Assembly (NCBI GenBank): GCA_937975655.1
Contig: CALJTZ010000215.1
Location: forward strand, 1-15,556
From: an uncultured Synechococcus sp.
Lineage (GTDB): Bacteria > Cyanobacteriota > Cyanobacteriia > PCC-6307 > Cyanobiaceae
DNA length: 15,556 nt
Direction: 5' to 3'
Part shown: piece after piece, positions 1-7,141 of the stretch
Position numbering within the stretch: position 1 is the first letter of the stretch
How the letters are laid out: the number at the start of each line of letters is the position of its first letter
Notes under the pieces: generated by a model
What the model was told of the DNA's origin: nothing
What the model saw: only the letters and a program-made list of their open reading frames with translations
Database searches by the model: none
Translations under genes and position numbers: made by a program

Positions 1-203
1 AAAGCAGTGTTCGATTGCTTTGACATTATTCCCTCAACAGACAATTCTTCCACTGCAAGCAGTCGCTGCACCCGGTCGAAGCCGTTCATGCACTCGTTGA
101 AGTACCCCGCCGCCCAGTCCGCCCCTTTTCCCTTGGCCTTGGCATAGTCCCAGTCCTTGCGCGGGAAGGAGCACATGAGCAGGCCGGCCTCGCCCGCCAC
201 CGC
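1..203 (-). CDS. possible fragment of an unrelated gene, open at both ends
   Basis: Not recognised. Reading the minus strand from about 203 down to 3 gives 67 stop-free codons with a natural-looking composition: LLMCSFPRKDWDYAKAKG, then ADWAAGYFNECMNGFDRVQ, then a lower-GC tail ending MSKQSNTA at the contig edge. The plus strand here has no plausible N-terminus for the S9 peptidase: its frame has a TGA at 21-23 and low-quality residues up to about 200, and the other two plus frames also contain stops. The first ~60 bases are distinctly AT-richer than the rest. I infer a piece of another gene joined to the truncated peptidase around 190-205. It could be a real rearrangement or an assembly chimera. 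An open antisense frame in GC-rich DNA is weak evidence alone, because the same frame also stays open into the peptidase. Confidence 0.3.
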
Positions 204-218
204 GCCGATGGCCAGGCC

Positions 219-1856
219 GTGGCGGTGTTCTGCCACGACGGTGACCGCAGCCTGTGGCTGCTGGACCTGGACGGCCGCGACCCACAACCGCGGCGGTTGA
301 GCCCGCCGGGGGCCTACGGCGGTGGACTGATCGATCCCGGCCGCGACCGCTGGATCGGCGTGCTGGAAACCGGCGGTCGCGATCAGCTGGTGGCCATTCC
401 GCTCGCGGGCGGTGAGCCGCAGCTGCTGCTGGCAGCCGCGGATTTCTGCGGCTACCCGGCCTTGAGCCCCTCGGGCGCAAGCCTGGCCTGGGTGGAGTGG
501 CAACAACCCTTCATGCCCTGGGACCGCAGCCAGCTGCGGCTGGGGCGCTTCGATGCGGACGGGCAGATCAGCGAGCCGCGCCTGGTGGCGGGCTCGGATG
601 GCGGCGACCACCGCGGCGTGTCGGTGTTTCAGCCCCTGTGGGCGGGCCCCCACCTGGTGGTGGCCAACGATCGCCATGGCTTCTGGAACCTGGAGCGGCT
701 GAACAACGCCGACCACCTGGCCGCGGAGGCCCCGGTGACCTGGCAACCACTCCTGCCCATGCAGGCGGAATTCGCCATGCCCCAGTGGGTGTTCGACATG
801 AGCACCCATGCCTGGGACGGCGAACAACTGCTGGCAACGGCCTGCCTCCAGGGCCGCTGGCAACTGGGCCGGGTGGAGGAGCCAACCGAGAGCGGACAGC
901 CCTGCCGCTGGCAACCCCTGGACCTCCCCTTCGACGACCTGGCGGGCCTCTGCGCGGCTGGGGGGCGACTGGCCTGCATCGCCAGCAATGCCACCACCCC
1001 ACCAGGCCTGCTGGAGCTGAACCTGCGCACCGGCCGCTGGCATCACACACCAGCTGCGCCCTGTCCGCTGGCGGCCGAGGCCATCAGCGTGCCCGAGGAG
1101 CTGTGGTTCCAGGGCTACGGCGACTGCCCCACCCACGCCTGGTACTACCCCCCCAGCGGCGGCGGCCACAGCGATTCACCCCTGCTGGTGAAAGGCCACA
1201 GCGGCCCCACCGGCATGGCGCGCACGGGCCTGAGCCTGGCCATCCAGTTCTGGACCTCGCGAGGCTGGGGGGTTGTGGATGTGAACTACGGCGGATCCAC
1301 CGGCTTTGGCCGCGCCTACCGCGAACGGCTCGATGGACAGTGGGGCGTGGTGGACGTGGCCGATTGCGCCGCTGCTGCGCGGGCCGTGGTGGCAGCCGGG
1401 AAGGCCTCACCTGAACGCATCGCCATCGAGGGGGGTAGCGCCGGAGGCTTCACCACCCTGGCGGCCCTCTGTTTCACCGATGTGTTCCGGGCTGGAGGGT
1501 GTCGCTACGGCGTGGCGGATCTCAGCGCCCTGGCCATCGACACCCACCGCTTCGAGGCCCGCTACCTCGACGGCCTGGTGGGGCCCTGGCCCGTAGCGAA
1601 AGCCACCTATGACGCCCGCTCGCCGCTGCAGCATGCCGATCGCATCCGCTGTCCGGTGATTTTTTTCCAGGGCCTCGACGACCAGGTGGTGCCACCGGAA
1701 CAAACCGAGCGGATGGCCCTCGCCCTCCAGGCCAACGCCATCCCGGTGGAGGTGCACCTGTTCCCGGATGAGGGCCACGGTTTCCGCAACAGCGACACCC
1801 AGATCCGCGTCCTGGAGGCCACCGAGGCCTTCTTCCGCCGGCATTTCCGCCTGTGA
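219..1856 (+). CDS. S9 family prolyl-oligopeptidase-like serine peptidase, 5'-truncated
   Basis: Alpha/beta-hydrolase peptidase that would cleave oligopeptides or release acyl-aminoacyl groups. Residues 1-300 are the remains of the N-terminal beta-propeller (HDGDRSLWLLDLDG near the start; GHRGVSVFQPLW-type blades). The catalytic domain follows. The nucleophile is Ser407 in GGSAGG, with Asp488 in GLDDQVVPP and His520 in DEGHGF, all correctly ordered; YGGSTGFGRAYR is the usual S9 oxyanion region. From the GTG at 219 it is 545 residues, against roughly 620-650 for the family, so about 80-100 N-terminal residues are missing. Family-like sequence seems to begin a few codons before 219 (ADGQAVAVFCHDG), so this GTG is simply the first available start, not the native one. 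The stop overlaps the gltS start by four bases (GTGA), suggesting translational coupling. The truncation probably makes the protein as shown unreliable; function is assigned from the catalytic domain only. Confidence 0.85.
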   Translation: MAVFCHDGDRSLWLLDLDGRDPQPRRLSPPGAYGGGLIDPGRDRWIGVLETGGRDQLVAIPLAGGEPQLLLAAADFCGYPALSPSGASLAWVEWQQPFMPWDRSQLRLGRFDADGQISEPRLVAGSDGGDHRGVSVFQPLWAGPHLVVANDRHGFWNLERLNNADHLAAEAPVTWQPLLPMQAEFAMPQWVFDMSTHAWDGEQLLATACLQGRWQLGRVEEPTESGQPCRWQPLDLPFDDLAGLCAAGGRLACIASNATTPPGLLELNLRTGRWHHTPAAPCPLAAEAISVPEELWFQGYGDCPTHAWYYPPSGGGHSDSPLLVKGHSGPTGMARTGLSLAIQFWTSRGWGVVDVNYGGSTGFGRAYRERLDGQWGVVDVADCAAAARAVVAAGKASPERIAIEGGSAGGFTTLAALCFTDVFRAGGCRYGVADLSALAIDTHRFEARYLDGLVGPWPVAKATYDARSPLQHADRIRCPVIFFQGLDDQVVPPEQTERMALALQANAIPVEVHLFPDEGHGFRNSDTQIRVLEATEAFFRRHFRL

Positions 1857-3235
1857 TCTCGAGTCTGGAGGCTGAACTGCTGCCCGGGCTGGGCTGGCTG
1901 GCTCTGGCCATGGCCAGCCTCAGCCTGATCCTCACGGTGGGGCGCGCCCTCGGTGCCCGACTGCAACTGCGCCTGTGGGGTATCCCCGAAGCCCTGCTGG
2001 CCGGGCTGCTGGGCCTGCTGCTGGCCCCAGGTGGCCCCCTGCCGCTGCTGCCCCACCAGGTGCTGGAGCTCTGGGCCGATCTGCCCCTGGTGCTGCTCAC
2101 CCTGGTGTTCGGCTCCCTGCTGCTGGGCAAACCGCTGCCCAAACTGCAGGGGCTGTGGCGTCCCGTTTCGGGGCAGGTGTCGCTCGCCCTGGTGCTGGCC
2201 TTCGGCCAGTACGTCGTGGCCGGTTTGGCGGTGCTGCTGGTGCTGCAGCCCTGGCTGGGGGTGAGCCCGATCATGGCCTGCCTGATCGAAGTGGCCTACG
2301 AGGGCGGCCACGGCTCCGCCGCGGCCATGGGTCCGAGCTATGCCGCCCTGGGCTTTCCCGGTGGCCAGGCCCTGGGCCTGGCCATGGCCACGGTGGGGCT
2401 GCTCTCCTCCACCCTCGTGGGGGGCCTGCTGGTGGTGCTGGGGCGCAGCCGCCGCTGGCGGCTGGCGGATGCCGCGGCCAGCGGCGACACCAGCACCACA
2501 ACCCAGGTGGAAGCAAGCGAGCCAACGGCCGCGAGCGGCCATCCCACCGGCCCAGCCACCTGGGCGGTGAATCTGGCGCTGGCGGGTGTGGCGGTGTTGG
2601 TGGGGGTGGCTCTGCTGGCCGCCCTGCGCTGGCTGACCGCAGGTCTGGGGGAGGGCGTGGCCACCGTGGTGGACTCCCTGCCGGTGTTCCCCCTGGCGAT
2701 CGTGGGCTCGCTGCTGGTGCGCCTGGCACTGGAGCGCAGCGGCAAGGCCCACTGGGCCTCTGCTCCGGTGCAAGGCCAGATCGGCACGCTGTCGGCGGAT
2801 CTGCTGATCACCGCCGCCACCGCAGGGCTGGATCTGGGGCTGCTGCGGGCCGATTGGCTGCCGCTCACGGTGCTGGCCCTCAGCGGCCTGGCCTGGAATC
2901 TGGGGGTCACCCTGGTGCTGGCCCCGCGGCTGCTGCCGGCGGACTGGTTCGAGCGGGCGGTGATCGAGTTCGGGCAGGCCACCGGGGTAGCCGCCAGCGG
3001 CCTGCTGCTGCTGCGCATGGCCGACCCCGAGGACCGCAGCGATGCCCTGCCGGCCTTCTCGATCAAACAGTTGCTGCTCCAGCCATTCCTGGCCGGGGGC
3101 GTGGTCACCGTGGTGGCGCCCCTGGCGATTGCGGACTGGGGGCTACCGATCTGGACGGGCTTCTGCTTTGGCCTGGTGGTGCTGTTCGCCAGCACCGGGC
3201 TGCTGCTGGCTCGCCTTAAACCTGAGGCGACGTAG
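1853..3235 (+). CDS. gltS: sodium/glutamate symporter, GltS (ESS) family
   Basis: Inner-membrane carrier of 460 residues, normal for the family, expected to import glutamate with Na+. It is almost entirely hydrophobic helices in two pseudo-symmetric halves. The first half holds the Gly-rich re-entrant motif YEGGHGSAAAMG at 149-160, followed by the AT-x-GL helix (178-195). A hydrophilic loop of about 40 residues (198-236, Ser/Thr/Ala-rich) separates the halves. The second half has EFGQATGVAASG at 372-383, the equivalent of the first re-entrant motif. It starts with GTG inside the peptidase stop codon. Its 3' end overlaps the convergent aldolase gene by 20 bases, so there is no room for a separate terminator. 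Substrate is inferred from the family; other anions cannot be excluded. Pairing with a peptidase suggests use of peptide-derived amino acids, which is speculation. Confidence 0.85.
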   Translation: MISSLEAELLPGLGWLALAMASLSLILTVGRALGARLQLRLWGIPEALLAGLLGLLLAPGGPLPLLPHQVLELWADLPLVLLTLVFGSLLLGKPLPKLQGLWRPVSGQVSLALVLAFGQYVVAGLAVLLVLQPWLGVSPIMACLIEVAYEGGHGSAAAMGPSYAALGFPGGQALGLAMATVGLLSSTLVGGLLVVLGRSRRWRLADAAASGDTSTTTQVEASEPTAASGHPTGPATWAVNLALAGVAVLVGVALLAALRWLTAGLGEGVATVVDSLPVFPLAIVGSLLVRLALERSGKAHWASAPVQGQIGTLSADLLITAATAGLDLGLLRADWLPLTVLALSGLAWNLGVTLVLAPRLLPADWFERAVIEFGQATGVAASGLLLLRMADPEDRSDALPAFSIKQLLLQPFLAGGVVTVVAPLAIADWGLPIWTGFCFGLVVLFASTGLLLARLKPEAT

Positions 3236-3887
3236 CCGAACTGGCCGCCCCTGCCCCGTAACACAAGGTGCGGAACTGGTGATGCACCGCGGCCATCTGC
3301 TCCGAACTCAGCAGCGGGGGCTCACCCAATTGCAGCGCCTGCAGATACATCTGCGCCAGCGTTTCCACCTCAATGGCGATCCGCAGGGCCTGATCGAGGC
3401 TGCTCCCCAGGGCCACCTGGCCGTGCTGAGCCAGCAGGCAGGCCAGGCGGTCCTGCAGGGCCTCCACCGCCAGGCTCGAGAGCTCCGCGGTGCCAAAGGT
3501 GGCGTAGGGGGCGCAGCGAATGTCATCGCCACCGGCCACGGCCGTCATGTAATGGAAGGGGGGGATGCCACGGCCGTGGCAGGCCAGCGCCGTGGCCTGG
3601 ATGGAATGGCAATGCAGCACGGCCTGGATCTCCGGGCGGCAGCGCAGGATGTCGGCATGGAGCTGCCACTCCGACGACGGTCGCCGCGGGCCGCTGTAGT
3701 TCCCCTCACCATCCATCGCCACCAGATCCTCCGGCTGCATCTGCGCGTAGGGCAGGGAGGTGGGAGTGATCAGAAACCCCCCGGGAATGCGGGCCGAGAG
3801 GTTGCCAGAGGTGCCCTGGTTGATGCCCGAGGCATTCATGCGCCGGGCCACCTCCACCATCCGCTGACGCAGCGCTTGCTCAGTCAT
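3216..3887 (-). CDS. FucA-like class II aldolase (5-deoxy- or 5-methylthio-ribulose-1-phosphate aldolase candidate)
   Basis: A 223-residue zinc aldolase. It is close to E. coli L-fuculose-1-phosphate aldolase along its whole length (GINQGTSGNLSARI, LITPTSLPY, PSSEWQLH, HYMTAVAGG, CAPYATFGT). With the ATG at 3885-3887 the metal ligands fall at Glu73, His92, His94 and His155, with Tyr113, Phe131 and Tyr210 near the remembered E. coli positions (Tyr113, Tyr209). I chose that start over the upstream one because the extra 14 residues lack family similarity. The ATG lies inside the end of mtnA, overlapping by 8 bases, so the two are translationally coupled. MtnA makes a ribulose-1-phosphate thioether that a FucA-type enzyme could split into DHAP plus an aldehyde, as in the DHAP shunt known from Rhodospirillum rubrum and some E. 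coli. The alternative is MtnB dehydratase, but MtnB is less similar. No fucose genes are nearby. Confidence 0.88.
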   Translation of the reverse strand: MTEQALRQRMVEVARRMNASGINQGTSGNLSARIPGGFLITPTSLPYAQMQPEDLVAMDGEGNYSGPRRPSSEWQLHADILRCRPEIQAVLHCHSIQATALACHGRGIPPFHYMTAVAGGDDIRCAPYATFGTAELSSLAVEALQDRLACLLAQHGQVALGSSLDQALRIAIEVETLAQMYLQALQLGEPPLLSSEQMAAVHHQFRTLCYGAGAASSATSPQV

Positions 3888-5004
3888 CGCCGTACAGGCC
3901 CTGGAGGCCCTGCTCGCTGGCGGCTGCAATGCCCCGCTCGGTGATCAGGGCCGTCACCAGACGGGCCGGGGTCACGTCGAAGGCGGGGTTGAACCCATCA
4001 CTGCCGTCAGGGGTGAGCTGCACGTTGGCGATCTCCCCGGCGGCGGGCCCGCTGGCGATGCGGCCCTGGATGTGGGTCACCTCCGCGGCGCTGCGGGCTT
4101 CGATTGGGATCTCGGCCACGCCATCGGCAATCGTCCAATCGATGGTGGAAGCGGGCAGGGCCACATAGAACGGCACGCCGTTGTCGTGGGCGGCCAGAGC
4201 CTTGAGGTAGGTACCGATCTTGTTGCACACGTCGCCGCTGCGGGTGGTGCGGTCGGTGCCCACGATCACCGCATCCACCTGGCCGTGCTGCATCAGGTGG
4301 CCACCGGCGTTGTCCACAATCACGGTGTGGGGCACGCCTTCGCGGCCCAGCTCGTAGGCCGTGAGCGAGGCGCCCTGGTTGCGGGGTCGCGTTTCATCCA
4401 CCCACACATGGATGTTGAGCCCGGCGCGGTGGGCCTTGTAAATCGGCGCCAGGGCCGTGCCCCAGTCCACCGTGGCCAGCCAGCCGGCATTGCAGTGGGT
4501 GAGCACCTGGAAGGGCTCCTGGTGCCGCTCCGCCGGCCGCGCCGCCGCCAGCTGCTGAAAGATCGCCAAACCGTGCTCGCCGATGGCCTCGCACATGGCC
4601 ACGTCCTCATCGGCGATCGCCGCGGCCTCCACCTTGGCCGCCTCGGCCCGCTCGGCCGGCGGCAGCGGCTGCACCTTGGCGCGCACCCGCTCCAGGGCCC
4701 AGCGCAGGTTGATCGCCGTGGGCCGGGTGGCATTGAGCAGGTCAAAGGCCGCCGCCAGGGAGCCATCACTGGGATCGGCCTGCAGGGCCAGCATCAGCCC
4801 GTAGGCACCGGTCACGCCGATCAACGGGGCACCCCGCACCACCATCGTGCGAATCGCCTCGGCGGCTTCATCACAGCTGCGCAGAGTTCGCGTTGTGAAC
4901 TGATGGGGCAGCAGCGTCTGATCAATCACCCCGATCGACCATCCGCCCGAATCGCCACCCGGCTCCAGCCAGATCGTGCGCCAGGGCTTGCCGTCGATGT
5001 TCAT
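3880..5004 (-). CDS. mtnA: S-methyl-5-thioribose-1-phosphate isomerase
   Basis: Aldose-ketose isomerase converting 5-methylthioribose-1-phosphate to the ribulose form in salvage of the S-adenosylmethionine by-product methylthioadenosine; the same family also acts on 5-deoxyribose-1-phosphate. It is 374 residues, slightly above the usual ~350, with an N-terminus starting MNIDGKPWRTIWLEP. Landmarks in order: RGAPLIGVTGAYG (57-69), THCNAG with the catalytic Cys171, VDETRPRNQGA-LTAYEL (202-219), GTDR with catalytic Asp251, NKIGTY (261-266) and NPAFDVTPARLVTALITE (339-356). This is the MtnA rather than the eIF2B-alpha pattern. It precedes the aldolase gene with an 8-base overlap and follows the DUF1543 gene by 111 bases on the same strand. 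No MTA phosphorylase, MTR kinase, mtnC or mtnD is present in the window. Confidence 0.95.
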   Translation of the reverse strand: MNIDGKPWRTIWLEPGGDSGGWSIGVIDQTLLPHQFTTRTLRSCDEAAEAIRTMVVRGAPLIGVTGAYGLMLALQADPSDGSLAAAFDLLNATRPTAINLRWALERVRAKVQPLPPAERAEAAKVEAAAIADEDVAMCEAIGEHGLAIFQQLAAARPAERHQEPFQVLTHCNAGWLATVDWGTALAPIYKAHRAGLNIHVWVDETRPRNQGASLTAYELGREGVPHTVIVDNAGGHLMQHGQVDAVIVGTDRTTRSGDVCNKIGTYLKALAAHDNGVPFYVALPASTIDWTIADGVAEIPIEARSAAEVTHIQGRIASGPAAGEIANVQLTPDGSDGFNPAFDVTPARLVTALITERGIAAASEQGLQGLYGDD

Positions 5005-5115
5005 GGCTGCAGGAAGGGGCCAGGTCTGCCTCTGATCATCCCTGGGGGAGCGCAGGTGGGCCAGCGCGTCCCCGGAGAGCGGGCCGCGAACACCCCAGCG
5101 CCCCCTTCCACCCGC

Positions 5116-5658
5116 TCAGATCGGCCGGTAGCCGAACCAATCCGGCACCTGGCTCTGGCTGAGACCCTCGGGGTGGGGCTCCAGCTGCACATGCCAGCAC
5201 TCACCGCCCAGCAGCTCCAGCTGCTCGATCGCCAGGCAGTCGTCCACAGCGCACAGATCGTCCTTGTGCTGTTGCAAGGCCCCACGCAGCCACTGCCGTT
5301 TGGCCGCCGCCTTGGCCGCCTGCGGGGATCGAGCCACCACCAGGCCGAAGTGGTGCAGCTCGGCCAGGGAATCGGGGCGGTAGGCGCCCAGGTTCACGAA
5401 CCACAGCCGCTCGGGCCGGGGCGCGGCAGGCTCGCGCCTGAGGTGCACCACCCAGCCATCCACCGCCCGCACCGCCATGTAGGCGTCCAGATGCAGGCCC
5501 TCACGCCTCCCGAACCACTGGCGCCGCAGCTCCTGCAGGGTGTCATCGATGCAGCGGCCGGCCACGAAGCGCACATCGTGCAGCTCGATGGTGCTCTGGG
5601 CCGTGCGGCCGCCTAACACCACCAGAAACAAGCTTGCGTCATCGCTGGAGCTGGCCAA
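5116..5658 (-). CDS. protein with two DUF1543-like repeats
   Basis: Function unknown. The 180-residue protein has two copies of the same small motif: LFLVVLGG-x7-IELHDVRFVAG (10-34) and LWFVNLGAYRPDSLAELHHFGLVVA (85-109). This is the DUF1543 pattern (hydrophobic strand, LG, spacer, ELH, strand); each is followed by a helical segment rich in Ala/Arg/Lys. It is soluble, with no signal peptide. Its start is a TTG at 5656-5658, the only candidate: an in-frame TAG lies 8 codons upstream, with no ATG or GTG between, and the family core begins about residue 10. No clear Shine-Dalgarno sequence is visible. It heads a minus-strand group with mtnA and the aldolase and is divergent from the amine oxidase gene with only 32 bases between starts. 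Confidence 0.75.
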   Translation of the reverse strand: MASSSDDASLFLVVLGGRTAQSTIELHDVRFVAGRCIDDTLQELRRQWFGRREGLHLDAYMAVRAVDGWVVHLRREPAAPRPERLWFVNLGAYRPDSLAELHHFGLVVARSPQAAKAAAKRQWLRGALQQHKDDLCAVDDCLAIEQLELLGGECWHVQLEPHPEGLSQSQVPDWFGYRPI

Positions 5659-5690
5659 GGTGAGCGCAGGGCGAAGGGGCTATCGCTGCC

Positions 5691-7100
5691 ATGGTGACCG
5701 CAGTCGACATGGTGGTGGTCGGTGCCGGCCTTTCAGGGCTGGTGACGGCGAGGCGGCTGCAACAGGACGGCCTGAGCGTTCGGGTTCTGGAGGCCCGCGA
5801 GCGGGTGGGGGGACGCATGCTCAGCCAACACCTCCAGAACGGCGGCACCGTGGATCTGGGCGGCCAATGGGGTGGCGTCAGCCACCACCGCTTCGCGGCA
5901 CTGCTCGGCGAACTGGAACTCGACACCTACCCGAGCCACTACGACGGCGACGGCGTCCTGCACTGGCAGGGGAGGGCCCGGCAGGCTCCCCTGGCCCATG
6001 GCTTTGGGCAGAGCCTGCTGTTCTTTGAGCCGCAGCAGCTCGATCTGCCTGCAGCAGAGCTGGCCGCCACCCTGGAGCTCCAGCAGACCTTTGCCACGCT
6101 GGTGGCCCAAGTGGACCCGCTGCAACCGTGGCGCACCGCCGACGCCGAACGGCTGGATCGGCTCAGCGTTGCCCAATGGGCGGCCGAGCGCAGCAGCCAC
6201 AAGCTGGCGCGGTTGCCTCTCGAGTGGCTGTGCCGGGTGGGAGGCTCCGGCGGCTTTGAGCCCTGGGAAGCCTCGATCTTGCATCTGGCCTGGAGCCAGG
6301 CGGTGGCACCCCAGGCCGAGAGCCCCGAAGCCTGGCTGGTGCGGGGCGGGGCGGGCCAGGTGCCGCCGCTGCTGGTTGAAGCCCTCAAAGCCGGCGATCC
6401 GGATTGTGTGCAGCTGGGGCAGGCGGTCGTGGCGATCAACCAAAACGAGGACGGTGTCACCGTCGTCACCGCCAGCGGCCACGCATACCAGGCCCGGGCG
6501 GCGGTGGTGGCGGTGCCGCCCCAGCTGCGCTTGGCCATCCACCAGGACCCACCCCTGCCAGCTGCCCACCGGGCGCTGCTGCAGCGCTCGCCGATGGGGG
6601 CCATGACCAAAGTGCTGGCCGTGTACGCCCGCCCCTTCTGGCGCGAACGGGGCCTCAACGGCCTGGGCATCGGCGATCGCGCGGCCCTGGAACTCACCGC
6701 CGACAGCAGCCCCCCAGAGGGCCAACCAGCGGTCTTGGCCAGCTTTCTCGCCGGCGAGCGGGCCCTGCCGCTGGGCGCGCTACCGGCGCAGGAGCGCCAG
6801 CGGCTGATCCTTGACGACCTGGTGGCCTACTGGGGGCCCGAGGCCGCCAAACCGGTTGAACTGATCGAGCAACCCTGGAACGCCGAACCATGGACTGGCG
6901 GGGCGTTCACCAGCTTTGTAACCCCCGGCACCTGGACCAGCCACGCCCGCCTGGCAGCCGGCGAACAGGGGGGGCCAGGCCCTGCCGCCCATGGCCGGGT
7001 GCACTGGGCCGGCACCGAGATGTCACCGCGCTGGCCGGGCTATTTCGAAGGGGCGATCGAGGCCGGCGAGCGAGCTGCCGCCGCGATCCAGGAGCTGTGA
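5691..7100 (+). CDS. flavin-containing monoamine oxidase-like protein
   Basis: FAD-dependent amine oxidase, 469 residues, probably cytoplasmic; it would oxidise a primary amine or amino acid to an imine/aldehyde with H2O2 release. The Rossmann dinucleotide motif VVVGAGLSGL lies at 8-17 and LEARERVGGRM at 33-43, then GGQWGG (57-62). The C-terminal FAD-binding motif HWAGTEMSPRWPGYFEGA starts at His438. The segment PWTGGAFTSF aligns with SGGCYTAYF of mammalian MAO, with Ala405 replacing the cysteine that carries covalent FAD; the flavin is therefore presumably non-covalent, as in other bacterial members. Start ATG 5691 has a GAAGGGG purine tract about 11 bases upstream. Substrate cannot be read from the sequence; L-amino-acid or polyamine oxidase activity is possible. 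An aldo/keto reductase follows 41 bases downstream. Confidence 0.88.
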   Translation: MVTAVDMVVVGAGLSGLVTARRLQQDGLSVRVLEARERVGGRMLSQHLQNGGTVDLGGQWGGVSHHRFAALLGELELDTYPSHYDGDGVLHWQGRARQAPLAHGFGQSLLFFEPQQLDLPAAELAATLELQQTFATLVAQVDPLQPWRTADAERLDRLSVAQWAAERSSHKLARLPLEWLCRVGGSGGFEPWEASILHLAWSQAVAPQAESPEAWLVRGGAGQVPPLLVEALKAGDPDCVQLGQAVVAINQNEDGVTVVTASGHAYQARAAVVAVPPQLRLAIHQDPPLPAAHRALLQRSPMGAMTKVLAVYARPFWRERGLNGLGIGDRAALELTADSSPPEGQPAVLASFLAGERALPLGALPAQERQRLILDDLVAYWGPEAAKPVELIEQPWNAEPWTGGAFTSFVTPGTWTSHARLAAGEQGGPGPAAHGRVHWAGTEMSPRWPGYFEGAIEAGERAAAAIQEL

Positions 7101-7141
7101 GCCACAGGCACGGCCACTGAGCGCACCATGGTGGTACTGAC

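Noticed and set aside
1..20. Resemblance of the contig start (AAGCAGTG) to the SMART cDNA primer
   Set aside because: Only eight bases match; the next bases diverge (TTCGATTGC against GTATCAACG), so chance is enough.
20..48. TTGACA at 20-25 as a -35 promoter box
   Set aside because: The hexamer 17 bases on (AATTCT) is a poor -10, and the region is probably foreign or chimeric coding sequence.
1607..2773. Gln/His-rich minus-strand frame (388 codons) opposite the peptidase and gltS
   Set aside because: Its repetitive QQ/HQ composition comes from the Leu-rich (CTG) codons of gltS on the other strand.
4613..4620. HIP1 octamer GCGATCGC (also at 6673-6680)
   Set aside because: Two copies in 15.5 kb of GC-rich DNA is near chance; there is no enrichment of the kind seen in HIP1-rich cyanobacteria.
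4072..5616. Long plus-strand open frame opposite mtnA and the DUF1543 gene (514 codons)
   Set aside because: Antisense of two convincing genes in GC-rich DNA; its product is His/Gly/Arg-rich with no family pattern.
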